From contig SDUX01000006.1 of NCBI GenBank assembly GCA_008729055.1, positions 877,501 to 941,500 of the forward strand: 64,000 nt of DNA. Reading direction: 5' to 3'. The notes below the pieces were generated by a model. The model was not told the DNA's origin, searched no databases, and saw nothing but the letters and a program-made list of their open reading frames with translations. Numbering within the stretch: the stretch's first letter is position 1; the number at the start of each line of letters is the position of its first letter. The position numbers and the translations under genes are program-made. Shown here one piece after another: positions 1 through 11,200 of this stretch. The stretch is from Pyropia haitanensis (taxonomy: Eukaryota > Rhodophyta > Bangiophyceae > Bangiales > Bangiaceae).

Positions 1-207
1 CGTGTAGATGGTCGAGCCGTCCACAACGCCCGCGTCCGCCAGCGTCAGCGCGTCCTCGGCCAGCTCGCGGGCGCCGCCAACCAGGCGGAGCTCCGCCGTT
101 GACACGCCAGACACGGCCGCCGCGGACGCGCGCAGTTCCCCGACCGTCGACGCATCGCGCACGACGGCGGTGCCGGCGGCGAGCGTCTTGACAAAGACCT
201 GCACCAT
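1..207 (-). CDS. Ubiquitin-like domain protein, N-terminal 69 codons, cut by the window edge
   Basis: Reading leftward from the ATG at 205-207, the protein begins MVQVFVKTL, the beta-1 strand of ubiquitin-fold proteins (ubiquitin: MQIFVKTL). It continues with TVGELRASAAAVSGVSTAELRL, in the place of the ubiquitin helix and strand 3, then GARELAEDALTLADAGVVDGSTIY, matching the ubiquitin pattern L-x-D-x-x-T-L-x-D-x-x-x-x-x-x-S-T-L. The frame is still open at base 1, so the C-terminus lies outside. Known for the family: such domains occur as conjugatable modifiers or fused to a partner, for example FUBI-RPS30. The sequence is far from true ubiquitin (no KAKIQDKEGIPP), so a diverged Ubl or a FUBI-like fusion is more likely than polyubiquitin. 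What follows the Ubl fold cannot be seen. Confidence 0.6.
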   Translation of the reverse strand, partial: MVQVFVKTLAAGTAVVRDASTVGELRASAAAVSGVSTAELRLVGGARELAEDALTLADAGVVDGSTIYT

Positions 208-1002
208 GACGGGCGACGCAACAGGGGACAGGGGGCCCGCAGGCAGATTAGGCAGCGCGCGTCAACGGCGCGCCGGTGTGCACAGTCTGGTGAGGGCCCG
301 ACGTGGAGCCGTCACGTCATCAACTGCACAACGGGCACGACGTCGACGTCGGCACGGGACTCGGTGTTGTCGGAGTGGAGACCCACGACGAGAGCGACGG
401 CTTTGTCCAATGCAGTGGACCCCCCCCGCACAACTAATTCCGTTCGCAACCGGATTCAACATGACAGTCTGTCTCACACCGATCGTGCCGCATGTATGCC
501 ACGTTGCCATTCAAGTATGCACTCTATATGGCTAACGATCATCAATTTGCAGTCCTACAGGAGCCGTGTATGCATCCAAGACATCAGTGGGGGCGGCACA
601 CCCCCCCCCGGCGGCGCCAATCGACAGCAGCTCCCGCGAAAAAGTGGCGGGATCAGGGTCACCTCGCTGCGCGCCGTCTCGAGCGGCTTGCGCCGCGCCG
701 ACAAATGCCCCCACACCATCTACGCCCGTATCGAAGCGGCCCCGCCGGCCGTCGTGGTGCTGGCGGCATCGCCACCCTCTTCCCCGGGCCCATTGGTGCC
801 GCCCTCTTCCCACTCATCCTACAATCTTTCGGACCCTGCCTCGCGACAAGGTCCCACCAACCTTCATGTGCGTCTCGGCTGCGCGGGTCCGTGCTGCCAC
901 CTTGGTCCTGGCTTCCCTCGTCTCTCTTTCGCTCCCCACCTTCTCGTACGTCCTTTTTTTCGGTCCTCCCTACCCTCCCCTTTCGCTCCCCCTTGCTCCC
1001 TG
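208..1002. other. Intergenic: probable divergent promoter region
   Basis: No conserved protein is visible on either strand. A TATA-like CATATAGAG (minus strand, 531-523) lies about 315 nt upstream of the ubiquitin-like start. The stretch is less GC-rich than its surroundings around 400-560 and pyrimidine-rich around 890-1000, as expected for leaders of two divergent genes. Confidence 0.35.
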
Positions 1003-4000
1003 ATGATACCCCTTGGGTCAAGTGTGGCCCCCCCTTTGGCCCCTGGCCTGCCCCCCCCCCCCCGCCGACTCGTCGTCCTCGTCGACACCACCGGCGTCAC
1101 CGCCCCCCCGGGCACCCTCACCCCCCCCGCCGACGCCGCCGTCCGTGACCGGTGGGTGGACCTCACCGCCGCAGCCGTCGCACGGCTCGTGGCGTGCACT
1201 CGCCCGGCGGCGGGCGTGTCATGGCGCGTCGTCGATGGGCGCCTGCCCGCCACCGCCGCCGCCGCAGCTGCGAAGGGTACCCACCGCTTGCCATCCGGAG
1301 CGGGGGGGCGGGGAGGGGACCTCCTCGACGTTAGCGCGTGGGCGGTCGACGTTCTCAGGCGGCAGCTGACCGACCGGCTCGCCGAGGTGGCCGCGGCCGC
1401 CGCGGCCGCCGCTGCCGCTGCAGGTGGTGGTGATGGCGGTGGCGGCGGCGTCGCACCCGTCGGTGGCAGGCCGGCGCTGACCGCTGCGGACTGGGCGGCG
1501 CACCTCGACGCTGTTGCGGCAGACCTGCGCCGCTGGGCAGCCGCCGACGGGGTGCCGGGAGGGGGGGGGCGGGGGGGGGCGGGCATTGGTGCCTCCGCCG
1601 TCGCCTCCGCCACTGCCGCGTTGGCCGCCGCAGTCGGTGGCGGCGGCGGTGCAGCGGCGGCCGCCGCCGCGAGCGAGTCGGATGATGGGGAGCTGGCGAC
1701 GGACGAGGACCGCCGACAAGCGGCATCCAGGTTTGACGATGGGGGCGGGGCGGGAGGGCGCACCGTATCGCCGGCAGCTGCGGCGGTGGCGGCAGCGGCG
1801 GCGCCCCCGCCCGCGCTGGTGGTGGTGCTCTCCCGCCACCCGCGGACGGCCTCATCCCTGGCCCGCTTCATGGGCGACGCCGCCGCCGCGGCCGCCGCGG
1901 TGTCCGGCACCCCTTCCTCCCCCCGCCCCCCCACCCCCCCCGGCATGGCCGCCCTCACCGCCGCCGCGGCAGCCGTGGCGGCCGCGGGCGGCACCACCGT
2001 CTGGCTCGACACGGTCACCGCGGCAGAGGAGCGGGCGGTGCACCCGCCAGCGGCTGCCGCCTGGGCCGCCGCCGCCGCCTCGCTGCCGGCCTCGACGGTG
2101 GGCGCGGTGGAGAGCGTGCTACTGCCGCCGACGGTCATGCCGTCTGCCGCCGTCGTGACGGCGCTGCGGGCGCGAGGGGGGGGGGGCGCCGGCTAGCCGG
2201 CCAGCCGCCGGGCGCGGTGGTGCCCCAGCCGCAGCGGGTGCGGCTGCTGGCGCCAGCGGCGGTCGCGGGCGGCCCGCCGACGCTCGTCTGCACGCTCGCG
2301 CTCTCCCCCGTCACGGCGGACGCGTGGGCCTGCGTCGTCGCCGCGCCAGCCACCTCCCCCACCCTCTCCCCCACCACCGCCGTCGACGCGGATGCGCCCG
2401 CGTGGACGGCTGTCGGGGTGGTGGTGGAGGCGGCGCTCCGCCCCACCGGCGCGGCCGCCCCCGCGGTCGCTACGGGCGGCACCGCCGGCTGCATCGCGCC
2501 GCTGGCGAGCGTGCTCCTCTGCCTCGCCGCCCGCGGGCTGGCGCTGCTCGTCGACGGCGCCGCGCCGCCGCCGCCGCCCGTCGTCGCACCGTCGCGGCGC
2601 GGCGGCGACGGCGGCAGCAGTGACAGCGACGGCGGCAGCGCAAGCCGCCCCCCGCCGCCGCCCGCCGTGGCGGGCGGCGGCCCGTGGGCGCTCCTCCCCC
2701 TGACCGCCTCGACCGCGTCGGTCGTGGCCGTCGACGCCGCGTGTGTGCCCGGCGCGGCCGCGGCGGCCGCCGCCGCCGCGTCGGGCACGCGTCCAGAGCC
2801 GCCGGGGGTGCCCGCCGCCGACATTGTCGCCGCGATGGCGCCGGCCAACGCGTGCTCGGTGGTGGTTAACCTCCTCGACGTGTGCCTGCCGGCGGTGCGG
2901 GAGGCCGCGGCGGCCAAAAAGGCCGCCGCTGCCGCCGCTGCCGCCGCTCCCGCTGGTGCGGACGCGGCGGCGGCGGCGGGCGGCCAGCGCCCGCGTGACC
3001 GACGGCGCCCCCCCCCCCCCCTCACCCCCGTCGAGGCTCTCCACGCCGCGGCCGCGGCGGCGGGCACGGCGGCGGCGTCCCCCGCGGCGCTCGAGTACCC
3101 CCTGTGGGAGGAGCGCGGCGGGGCGGTGCCGCCGGCGGCGACCGCGTCGCTCGCCGCCGCCGTTGGCGGCGACGCGTGGGCGGCCGAGCGCGCGCAGGAC
3201 GCCGCGTGTGGGGCGGACCGGGCGGCGCTTCTCGCGGCGTTGCGCGACTCGCTGGGCGCGGACATGGGGGGGAGGGACGACGATATGTCGGACGGCGACG
3301 ACGCGGCGCCGTTTTTTACGCTTGACGTGTGTAGGGCGGCGGCGGCCGATGCGGCGGCGGCCGCCGCGGACGCCGCTGCTGCCGCCGCCGCGACGGCCGC
3401 TGGGGGTGGCGCCGGCGGGGCAGGCGCCCCTCGTCTCCCCCTCGCCGTTGGCGCGCCCCCCTCATCCCCTGACGCGCTGCTGTCACGGGTGGTGGTCGCC
3501 TCGCCGCTGACGTCTGGCAGCCTCGCGTCTGACTACGCCGCCTTCCTCCCGTGCCTCCCCCACACCTGCCCGTCTGTCTTTGTCGGCGCCCTCCTCCGCG
3601 CGTGGCCCGCCGCCGCCGCCTCTGCCGACGACGTCGCCGTCGGTGCCGCCACGTCTGCCGCCCGTGGGCGCGCCCGCCGTGCCACGACGGCGCTGCTGCA
3701 GCCCGCCAACGCGGTCGCAGCGGCGGTGGCGTCTGGCACGACGCCGCCCGCCGAGGCGCGCCTGCAGGCGCTCCTCCACTTGGCCGTGCCGCTGCTGCTA
3801 AAGGGTGCCGCCGCCGTCGACGCGCGGCCGGGCCGGTTTGCGCGCCCGGTCGTGCGGGTGCTGCTCGCGTTGATGGCGGCGGCGGGCGCGGCGGGCACCG
3901 CGGCGGCTGACGGCGCGGGGACGGCAGCCGCCGCGGCGGGCCCCGTCGCTGGGGACAGCCGCGGCGCGGCGGCCGCGTCGGCGGCCAGCCCCACCGCGCC

Positions 4001-5357
4001 CGTCGACGCGTTTATTGATGGCCCCCTGCGGGCGCTCTACGCCGCTGCCCTGCCGCGGACGCTCGCCGAAGTGTGCGACGCGCTGGACCGGCCGCCGGTG
4101 GCGCCGCTGGGGGGGGGGCGGTCCCCGCCGCCGAAGGCGCCGCCGCTGCCGCCGCCACGGACGGCGACGGTGGGGGGGGGGGGGGGAGGGGTGCCGGTCG
4201 ACCGCAAGCGCCGCTACAGCGCAGACGCGGGGCCGGGGGGTGGCTTGAGGGCGGGGGGGCGGGCCGGCGGCGGCTCCTCCGCTCGTGGCTGCGGTCCCCC
4301 GCGCCGCCGCCGCACCGTCGCCGCTGTCGACCTGGGCAGCACCGGCGCGTGTGGCGTGCCCGATGATGGCGGTAGTGGCGGTGGTTACGGCAGTCGCGGC
4401 ATGAGGGCGGACGTCCCGCCCGCGCCCGCTGGCGCCCGCACCGCCGCTGCGCCGGGCCGCTCGCGGGTCTACGCGGCGCCACCCGTGGCGTCTGCGGTGG
4501 TGGCCGCGTCGCCATTGCCGGGCGGCGGCGGCATGCCCCCAGGTGCTGAGGCGACCCGCGACCCGTCGGCGGGAGGGCGTGGTTGTGAGCGCCGGGGGAC
4601 CGCCGTGGCGGACGGCGCACCCCGCCCCTCGCAGTTCGCGCTGGCCGCCACGGACGACGCTGGCGATGGCGGTTGCGGCGGCGGCGGCGGCGGTGGCAGT
4701 GGCGGTTGCGGCGGCGGCGGCGACGGCGGTGGCGAATACGGCGGCACCGTCTGTGACGGGGACGGTTGTGGTGGCGGCGGCGGCGATGACGGCGGCGCCG
4801 GTGACGGCGGCGCCGGTGCCGGCGGGCAGCAGCGGTCCCGCCGCCGGCGGTCGTGGTCTGATGACAGCGCCACGGTGGGTGGTGGCGACGGCGGCGACGG
4901 CGGCGGCGACGGCGTGGTGGCGGCTGGGTCCGCGCGGGTGCCATCATCCCGCCTTGCCGCCGCAGCCGCCGACAGTGTCGCGTGCAGCGGCCATGGGGCC
5001 GGGAGCGGCGCGTGCCGGCGGCGGCGCAGCGTGGCGAGCGACGGCCGCAGCAGCAGCAGCCGCTTCGTCGCGGCGGCGGCGTCGGCGGTGACAACGGCGG
5101 CGGTAGCAGCCGCATCAGCGGTAATCGGCGAGAGCGCCGGCGCGGCGGCCGCCCGCCGCCGTCGCCGCCGCCAGTCGGCCGGCGACGCGCCGCGGTCTCT
5201 CGCCGCCGCGCGGGTGGCCGACGCGCGGCGGGCGGCGGCGGCGGGGGTGCTGCCGCGGCGCGCGCCGCCGCCGCCGTGCCGGGTGGTTGTGACGCTGGCA
5301 TCACGCCACGGGGGGGGGGGAGGGGCGGCAGGCGGCGCCGTCGGCAAGGGAGGGTAA
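1003..5357 (+). CDS. Large Ala/Gly/Pro-rich protein, function unknown; one frameshift at a G-run
   Basis: The start at 1003 (MIPLGSSVAPP) is the last in-frame ATG before structured sequence. Part 1 (1003 to about 2175) has a Rossmann/vWA-like opening, RRLVVLVDTTG, followed by amphipathic segments such as WVDLTAAAVARLVACTRP, and later PALVVVLSRHPRTASSLARF, a buried strand followed by a helix. At the 11-G run 2176-2186 the open frame switches and continues for about 1,000 codons to TAA 5355-5357; the first frame stops at 2196. Part 2 has moderately complex regions (around 3450-3870, for example DYAAFLPCLPHTC and LLHLAVPLLL) and a long basic/acidic low-complexity tail with RKRRYS and RRRRSWSDDS. 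The strand/helix order at the N-terminus loosely recalls Treslin/MTBP-type replication factors, but this is only a resemblance. The stop overlaps a donor-like AGGGTAAGGT, so a further exon is possible. Confidence 0.5.
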
Positions 5358-7182
5358 GGTATGCATCTCGGCGAGGCGCGGACGGGGTGGGGGTGGGTGT
5401 TGTCTCTCTAAAGGCGGGGCTAATGGATGGTGGGGGCGGGAGAGTTGCGGCGCTCCGCCCCCCGCCCTCGCTGCCTCTCTTCTTCCCCCGTCGTTCGCCT
5501 TCCCGCCGCGACCGCCGCCGACGTGGCAGGCGCGCCGTCGCGTCCGGGACCGGCTGTGCCTCTGGTGACGTGGTGGCGCAGTCAGCGTTGTTGCGGCTCG
5601 GTGGACACCGGCCGTCGGTGACCAGCCGCGGCAGCTTCCCAGGACGCTCACACCGCTGAATTTCTGCCGTCGGCCGCCAGCCGCCGCCACCAACGCCTCC
5701 GCCGCCGCTGAACTGGGTGGCCGGCGTCGGCCAGAACGCAGACGGGGAGGAAGGGTGGTGGACGCGTTTACGGTGTGAGGGGGGTGGCCTTGGTCATGTG
5801 GGCCATTGCCGCTGTCTCCGCACCGCCAGCTCCTTGGTTGTGGTCGCCGTCGTGCCTGTGAGGGGGGGTTCCCTTCCCATGGAGAAGACGGCCGGTACGC
5901 CCCTGGCTGGTCGTCCACCGCCTCGCCGCCGCGCCAGGACGGTCGACGACAATCCGCTGGCTGTCGCCCGACAAACTCCGGCCGCGACATAGTGCCATGG
6001 CAGTGCCTTTGGTGGGAATCGAACCTGCGTCTGTGAGAAGGTGCGCAAGGCTCGGACGGGGGGGGGGGGGTGTGGACAGAGACTGCACGGTACGCGTCGT
6101 GCACACACGACGGTCGGCAACAGCCGGCCGCCAGAAGAAGAGACCACAGAGAAAAGCTCCGGTGGGAAATGGAAGTCTGATGATGAGAATATGTTCCGAG
6201 TGAGCGGCGCGCTGTTTCGACCATGTTCCCTTTTCAACTTTTTTAACAGTTGACTGGTCCCGCACGTCGCCGTCTGGGTGTCCGCCACTGTGACGACGTG
6301 GAAGAGTGCCAGCACGATGAGTTCATGAAACGGGAGTGGTGGCGGCGTCGGCCCGCGCACACATTGCTTGACCCGGGTGGATTCTTGTGCGGCCGGGCGC
6401 TGCCGGTGGACTGCCCGGGAGACTTCACTCGACTTGCAAAGGACTGGGTTGGTTCGCTTAGGCATCGGTACACCCTCTTAAGCATGTACTGCCCGCTGTC
6501 TCGGCCACCGCCGCCGCCGTCTGGATCGCCGGTGGGCCGCTGTGCACGTGACGACGGCGGGTGCGACGGGTGGCGGCGGTGGCGGCGTTGGATACGGCAG
6601 TGGCGGCGGACGTGGCGGGCGGATACACTCCGCCCCCCCCCCGGCGCTCACCGTGGTGGCCAGTGGCCGTGGCCGCCCCCGGGTTGCACGAGAGACGGGC
6701 ACCATGCAGCAACGTCCTGTATACAAGCAATCGGAGTCAACTTTAGCGTGCGACTGCCAGCGGACATCCACCAACGGACACCGCCTCCCCCCTACTCCAC
6801 CGCTACTGGTACGACCGCGAGCCGAATTCGGGTCCGGAGAGGCCAGTCCGACCGCCCCGGTCGCTACGGCTGCCGGCAGCGCCAATGTCGTGTCTACTAT
6901 TCTATCCGAGGGAGAGGGTGAGGAGTAACTGGTGGCACACACCCCCCATAATCAAAAGTCAAGTGGGAGGCGGCGTGCGTCGGGACACTCGCGGGTGGGC
7001 CCCCCCCAAACAGCCCGGCAGGCTCCGAGCACAGACACCCAGGTTGGCGCGAAATCGGCACTGCCCGAGCAGCAGCTGCTGTCTTCCACCGTCCCTACGC
7101 CACACGCACCCCTCCTCCCCTCCGACGTCAGCCCATCGCCCGTCGCCGCCCCTCACGACAGAGAGGGGCACGGTCCTCCTCA
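5358..7182. other. Intergenic, no gene supported
   Basis: Open frames exist on both strands, but none shows a recognisable domain or consistent composition. It holds a tRNA-like fragment near 6000 (listed separately) and a 13-nt G-run near 6060. The right part lies directly downstream of the Cys-rich gene and probably includes its 3' UTR. Confidence 0.4.
5996..6052 (-). repeat. tRNA-like fragment (SINE-like), Pol III B-box present
   Basis: The minus strand reads GGTTCGATTCCCACCA near 6025-6009, a perfect TpsiC-loop/B-box sequence with acceptor-like tail, preceded by GAGCCTTGCGCACC, which looks like the end of a D-arm. The expected anticodon stem and T-stem do not pair and the 5' side runs into poly-C, so this is not a functional tRNA gene. 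Related fragments occur near 14660 and 46851. Confidence 0.35.
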
Positions 7183-8022
7183 TCAAAATCCGGTCCAGTA
7201 GGTGCCTTGCGTGGGCGACGGGACGCTGGCCGACACCAAGCACCGGCCATGGAGGTACCGGCAGCAGCCGTCGAGGTAGATGACAGAGGAGCCAACCAGG
7301 TTGACCATCGACGTGCAGCCAATGTAGCAGCACGACACGCCAAAGGGGAAGTAGTAGCGTTCGCACCGTTCGCACCCGACCAGGCCCTTCTTCTTGGAGA
7401 TCCCAAACGGCGTGCTCTTGGACACGTGCTTCCCATGCTTACGCAGCAGCGCCGCGTAGGCTGCGCCGACGGCCATCTCAGCCGACTCTTTGAAGCACAC
7501 GGTGGGGGGCTCAACAGCCTTGCCCCCCACCTTGCACGGCTTGGCCCGTGCCCGCACCAGCAGCCCGATGCCCGCAGCCTTGGCCGCCGGCACCTTCTCC
7601 ATCTTTTCAAGCCGCTTCCTGGCGGTCTTGATGCCGGTCTCCAGTTTGGCGACCGTCATGCACATGGTCGGCGAGCACTTGGGAGGCTTGCTGCCACCCT
7701 TCTTGCCGCCACCCTTCTCACCAGCCGGCTTCTTGGCGTCCGCGGGGACCACCGACAGGACGAGCGCGAGCACCATCACCGCCAGCATGAGAGCAGCCAC
7801 GTAGCTTGCGCGCAGGCCACGGGCAGGGCGCGACATCCGCCACCGGCGGCATGCTGCTGGTCGGGTCGACGGGGAGGGGGAGGCGGACGCGCAGGCCAAG
7901 GGGGACCCCCGCGCGGCCGCCGGCGACGCGGATGGCGTCGACAGCGGGGAGGTGTCCGCGGCGGGCATGGCGCTAACAGTGGCGGGCCCCCCGCGGGGGT
8001 GCTGGCGTGGTTCCGCCATCAT
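7183..8022 (-). CDS. Cys-rich secreted or signal-anchored protein, unknown family
   Basis: The frame is open from ATG 8022 to TGA 7183-7185 (279 aa). A strong hydrophobic stretch, VAALMLAVMVLALVLSVV, follows the basic MSRPARGLRASY whose ATG is at 7836. Starting there the protein would have a textbook cleavable signal peptide ending near VVPADA. Starting at 8022, the first ATG after the TATA-like element at 8261-8273, it would be a type II signal-anchored protein. The lumenal part has a Lys/Gly-rich linker (KKPAGEKGGGKKGGSKPPK), a charged helix (TGIKTARKRLEKMEKV) and about a dozen cysteines, with clusters GCERCER, SCCYIGC and GCCRYLHGRC near the C-terminus, suggesting a disulfide-stabilised extracellular domain. 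The frame is free of homopolymer breaks and the real codon pattern is clear. I do not recognise the family; a cell-wall or matrix role is only a guess. Confidence 0.6.
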   Translation of the reverse strand: MMAEPRQHPRGGPATVSAMPAADTSPLSTPSASPAAARGSPLACASASPSPSTRPAACRRWRMSRPARGLRASYVAALMLAVMVLALVLSVVPADAKKPAGEKGGGKKGGSKPPKCSPTMCMTVAKLETGIKTARKRLEKMEKVPAAKAAGIGLLVRARAKPCKVGGKAVEPPTVCFKESAEMAVGAAYAALLRKHGKHVSKSTPFGISKKKGLVGCERCERYYFPFGVSCCYIGCTSMVNLVGSSVIYLDGCCRYLHGRCLVSASVPSPTQGTYWTGF

Positions 8023-8260
8023 GGCGATGGCGGCTGGCCGGGGCGTCGTTGAGCGCGTGGGTGCCCTCGTGTGGTCAGCGGGCGGGTGTGGCCCAGCCAG
8101 CGAGTCGACGGTCTTGGTGTGGGTCACACGGACGAGGCAGGTGGGGGAGAGAGAGACAGGCGTGAGCGAGGGGGGCAAGAAGGCTTGTGGGGAGGGGGTG
8201 GTGGCTGGCGAGCGACGCTGATGCCCGCCGCCACGACCGACGTCTGGGGCGGCACACGCG

Positions 8261-8273
8261 TGCCTATTTGTAG
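8261..8273 (-). promoter_or_regulatory. TATA-like element CTACAAATAGGC
   Basis: An A/T island in very GC-rich surroundings, reading CTACAAATAGGC on the minus strand about 240 nt upstream of the first ATG (8022) of the Cys-rich gene. Similar CAAATA cores precede the mARC-like gene (46726-46735) and the hypothetical gene at 21986-22600. Confidence 0.35.
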
Positions 8274-11200
8274 TCCCCCACCGCGTCACATCCACCGCCA
8301 ACGCCAGCCGCCGCCGCCCGTCCCGGCGGCACCCTCCCCCCCCTGCCTCGCGCGGCCGCCTTCCTGCCCGGCCGGCCTCAAGACGCGTCGCCCCGTCGCC
8401 GTCCGGCAGGTGCACTGGCCGCCCGCCAGACGCGTCACCCGCCGCCGTCCAGGAACTGCCCCTCGGGGTGGGGCCGCTCCCGCCTGGAGCGCGCGGGTGA
8501 CGATCCCCCAAGTGGCGCGGCCAGCGATCTGGTGTGGGCGGCCGGCCGGCAGGGGAGGGGGGGGGGGCTGCGAGGCTCCTCCCGCCCACTCAGGCACGTG
8601 CCCCTGGCGCCCCCCCTCTGCCGGCGCAGATCGACCGCATCATCCGTGGCCGCGCGGACCCCACCCGCACCCCCAGCGCAGTCGACGAACGCGGTGGGGT
8701 GAGGCGGGGGAGGAGTCAGAGGGGGGGGGGCGGCGGCGGCCGGCGGGTGTGATGCAGGCGTGGAGGGCTGGAGAGGGAGCGCACCAGGCGTCGGGGGATG
8801 GAAGAGCTGGCGCCTGCTGAGGAGTCCAAAAAGAGCACAGGGTTGGGCGCGCGTGACGGAGGTGCGCGTCAGGTCCAAGGAGGGGGCGCGGGTGGGGCGG
8901 CCTCGCCGCCGACACCCGCAGCGCCGCAAGCGGCGCGCCGGCGCGCCGCGGCAGCTGCTGCCGCGGCTTCCGCGGCTGCCGCGGCTCGCTGCGCCACCCG
9001 CACGCATCCCTGCCGGTGGGGGATGTGGGCTGGCTTGCGCGTGCGCGCCGCCGCTGTCCCGCTCCCGGCAGCTGCCGCGGCCGGGCGGCCACCGGAACGG
9101 GTGGGCCGGAGCGCGAGCACGCGCACGCGCGCCCGCCGCGCCAGCCTGGCCCACCCGTGCGCCGCGGCAGTTCCGGCGGTGCCGCCGCCGGCAGCGGTCC
9201 CGCCATTGGCCCGGCGTGAGGACGGGGGGGGGGGTGGTGGTGACGCTGTCAATGAAGGCGTGACTGGCAGGGGCGGGAAGGCCGCTCGCGAGGCCTCGCC
9301 GGCCTGGTACAGCCACCCCTCAACGCGAGGAGCGGGTGCAACTAGCGTGCCGCGGGGGCGCCAGCGCTGGCTAGCACGGCGCTGGCGCCGCCCCCACTGC
9401 ACGGAGCGGCCGCAGCCGACGGCCGGCGAGCAGGCGGGTCGCGGCAAAGCGGCGCCCCCCACGTCCCCCCCGGCCGCCCCCCCCCCCCCCCCCCCCCCAG
9501 CCCAGATGCCGTTTGACAGGGGGGCGGCGGTGGGACCCCCAGCCGCGGCACGACCCTCGCGGGTCGGCGGCGCGCCGGCACGACGGCCGCCTGGCTACAC
9601 GCGCGGGCCTCAGGTATGCAGGCGCCCACGCCCGAAATCCGCCCCCTGCGCCCTCTCCAGCAGGAGCTGCATGCAGCTGCAGCCGCTCTCGCTGCAGCTG
9701 TCGACTGCCCGACGCTGCCGCTGCCCAGCGTCGTGACATCACCACCCCCCCCCCCCCCCCGGAATCCTACCGCCCCCGGCCCCCCCCTGAGCCCGCCGCC
9801 TCTTTCTCCGCCAGCGGAGGCCGTACCTCGTTCCACGCGGGCAGGCGGCGGCGGCCGCCGTCCCGGCCGGAGGCGGCAGCGGGAATGGATGCGCGACCGC
9901 CTGTATGCGGGCGCCGCGGCCACCGACGGGGCGGCAAACGCGCGCCGTCGCGGCCGTCTGGGCCAGGACGCTGGGAGAGATGGGCGGCCGGGCGGGTGGC
10001 CGGGCGCCGCGCGCGGCACGACGGCGTGCCGCGGCCGTGTCCCTTGCACGGGCGGGGGGCGTGGCCTTGCCGGTGGGGGGGGGGGGGGGTGCCCTGCCGT
10101 TCCGGCTGGCGGCAACAGCGCGCCAGCGGGGCGTCCACGCAACGAATCGGTCGCGGGGCGGCGGGCGGGCGGCAAGTGGCCTGGTGACACCCGCCCGCCG
10201 TCCGTCCCCCTCTCGGCCCCTCCGACACCGTACGCACCCGGCCGGCCGTCCGTGGGCAAATATGGACCTCGCTTGGGGGGGCGCGCGTGGGCAGGGGTGG
10301 GGTGGGGTTGGGTGGGGGGAGGGGGGGGGGGAGGGGGTGGGAGGGAGCGCGGATGCAAGCATGGTGGGCGGGAGGAGGGAGATGAGGAGCTGAGCCAGCG
10401 TGGGTGCAAGGGTGGCTGCCCGTCGCGGAAAGGGAGAGAGGAGGCCTCATCATCCAAACCGCGGCGCCGGCGCGGGCCGGGGGGCACCCGTCCCCCCCTC
10501 TCACCACCCTCCTGGCCCCGCGTGCGCAAGATTCAAACCCATTCCGTACCGGGGGTGGCGTGGGGGAAGTGGAGCGCGCAGCGCCCAGACGTGCCCCGCT
10601 CCGACCCCCCCCTGTCGCTGTCGACGTGGCCCCTTCAGCCGCTACGGGTGGGGAGTGTGCCGCGGTCGCCGGGGTGCCTCCCCCGCCCCCCCCCCGCCAA
10701 CGGGCGGCCTTGCGGCCGGCCGATCCGCGACACGGGAAGGAGGGCGCCCCCTCGGCCGTCATCGTGGGACTGGGCAGGGTCTCGTACGCTGCGCGCCCGC
10801 GCGCAGCCGGCGTCGACCGTGGGGAGACTAGCGCACCACCCACCACGCCCACGAGAGGCGCCCCCGCTGCGAGCTGTGGTGGCCGGCCGCGACGGCAGCC
10901 ATTTTTGCAAGGGAGGTGGTGGACATGGGAGAGGGGGGGTGAGAGACGGGGGCCGGGGGGAGGGTGGAGCCGCCAGTCCTCTCTCGGTGGCCCCAATGTC
11001 GCCGCCGGCGCGCAGGCGGGGATAGTTGCGAAAGCCGCGGTTCCGGCGGCTGGGCGGCGGCCACCTCACCCGTGGGAGGCCCACTCCACCCGCACCCCCG
11101 TCTGTCGGCACACTGGCGGGGCACGAAGCGGTCGGCGCGCCGGTCCCGCAACCCAGTCCCGGGACCTCTCCCTATCCGCGCTCTCGCGCTGGCGTGCCCG

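Noticed and set aside
5996..6052. A tRNA gene on the minus strand (GGTTCGATTCCCACCA)
   Set aside because: T-stem and acceptor stem do not pair and the D-arm side is replaced by poly-C; kept only as a tRNA-like fragment.
9342..11025. Overlapping 350-470-codon open frames on both strands
   Set aside because: Expected from extreme GC content; translations are Arg/Pro/Ala-rich in all frames and contain no domain, start context or splice logic.
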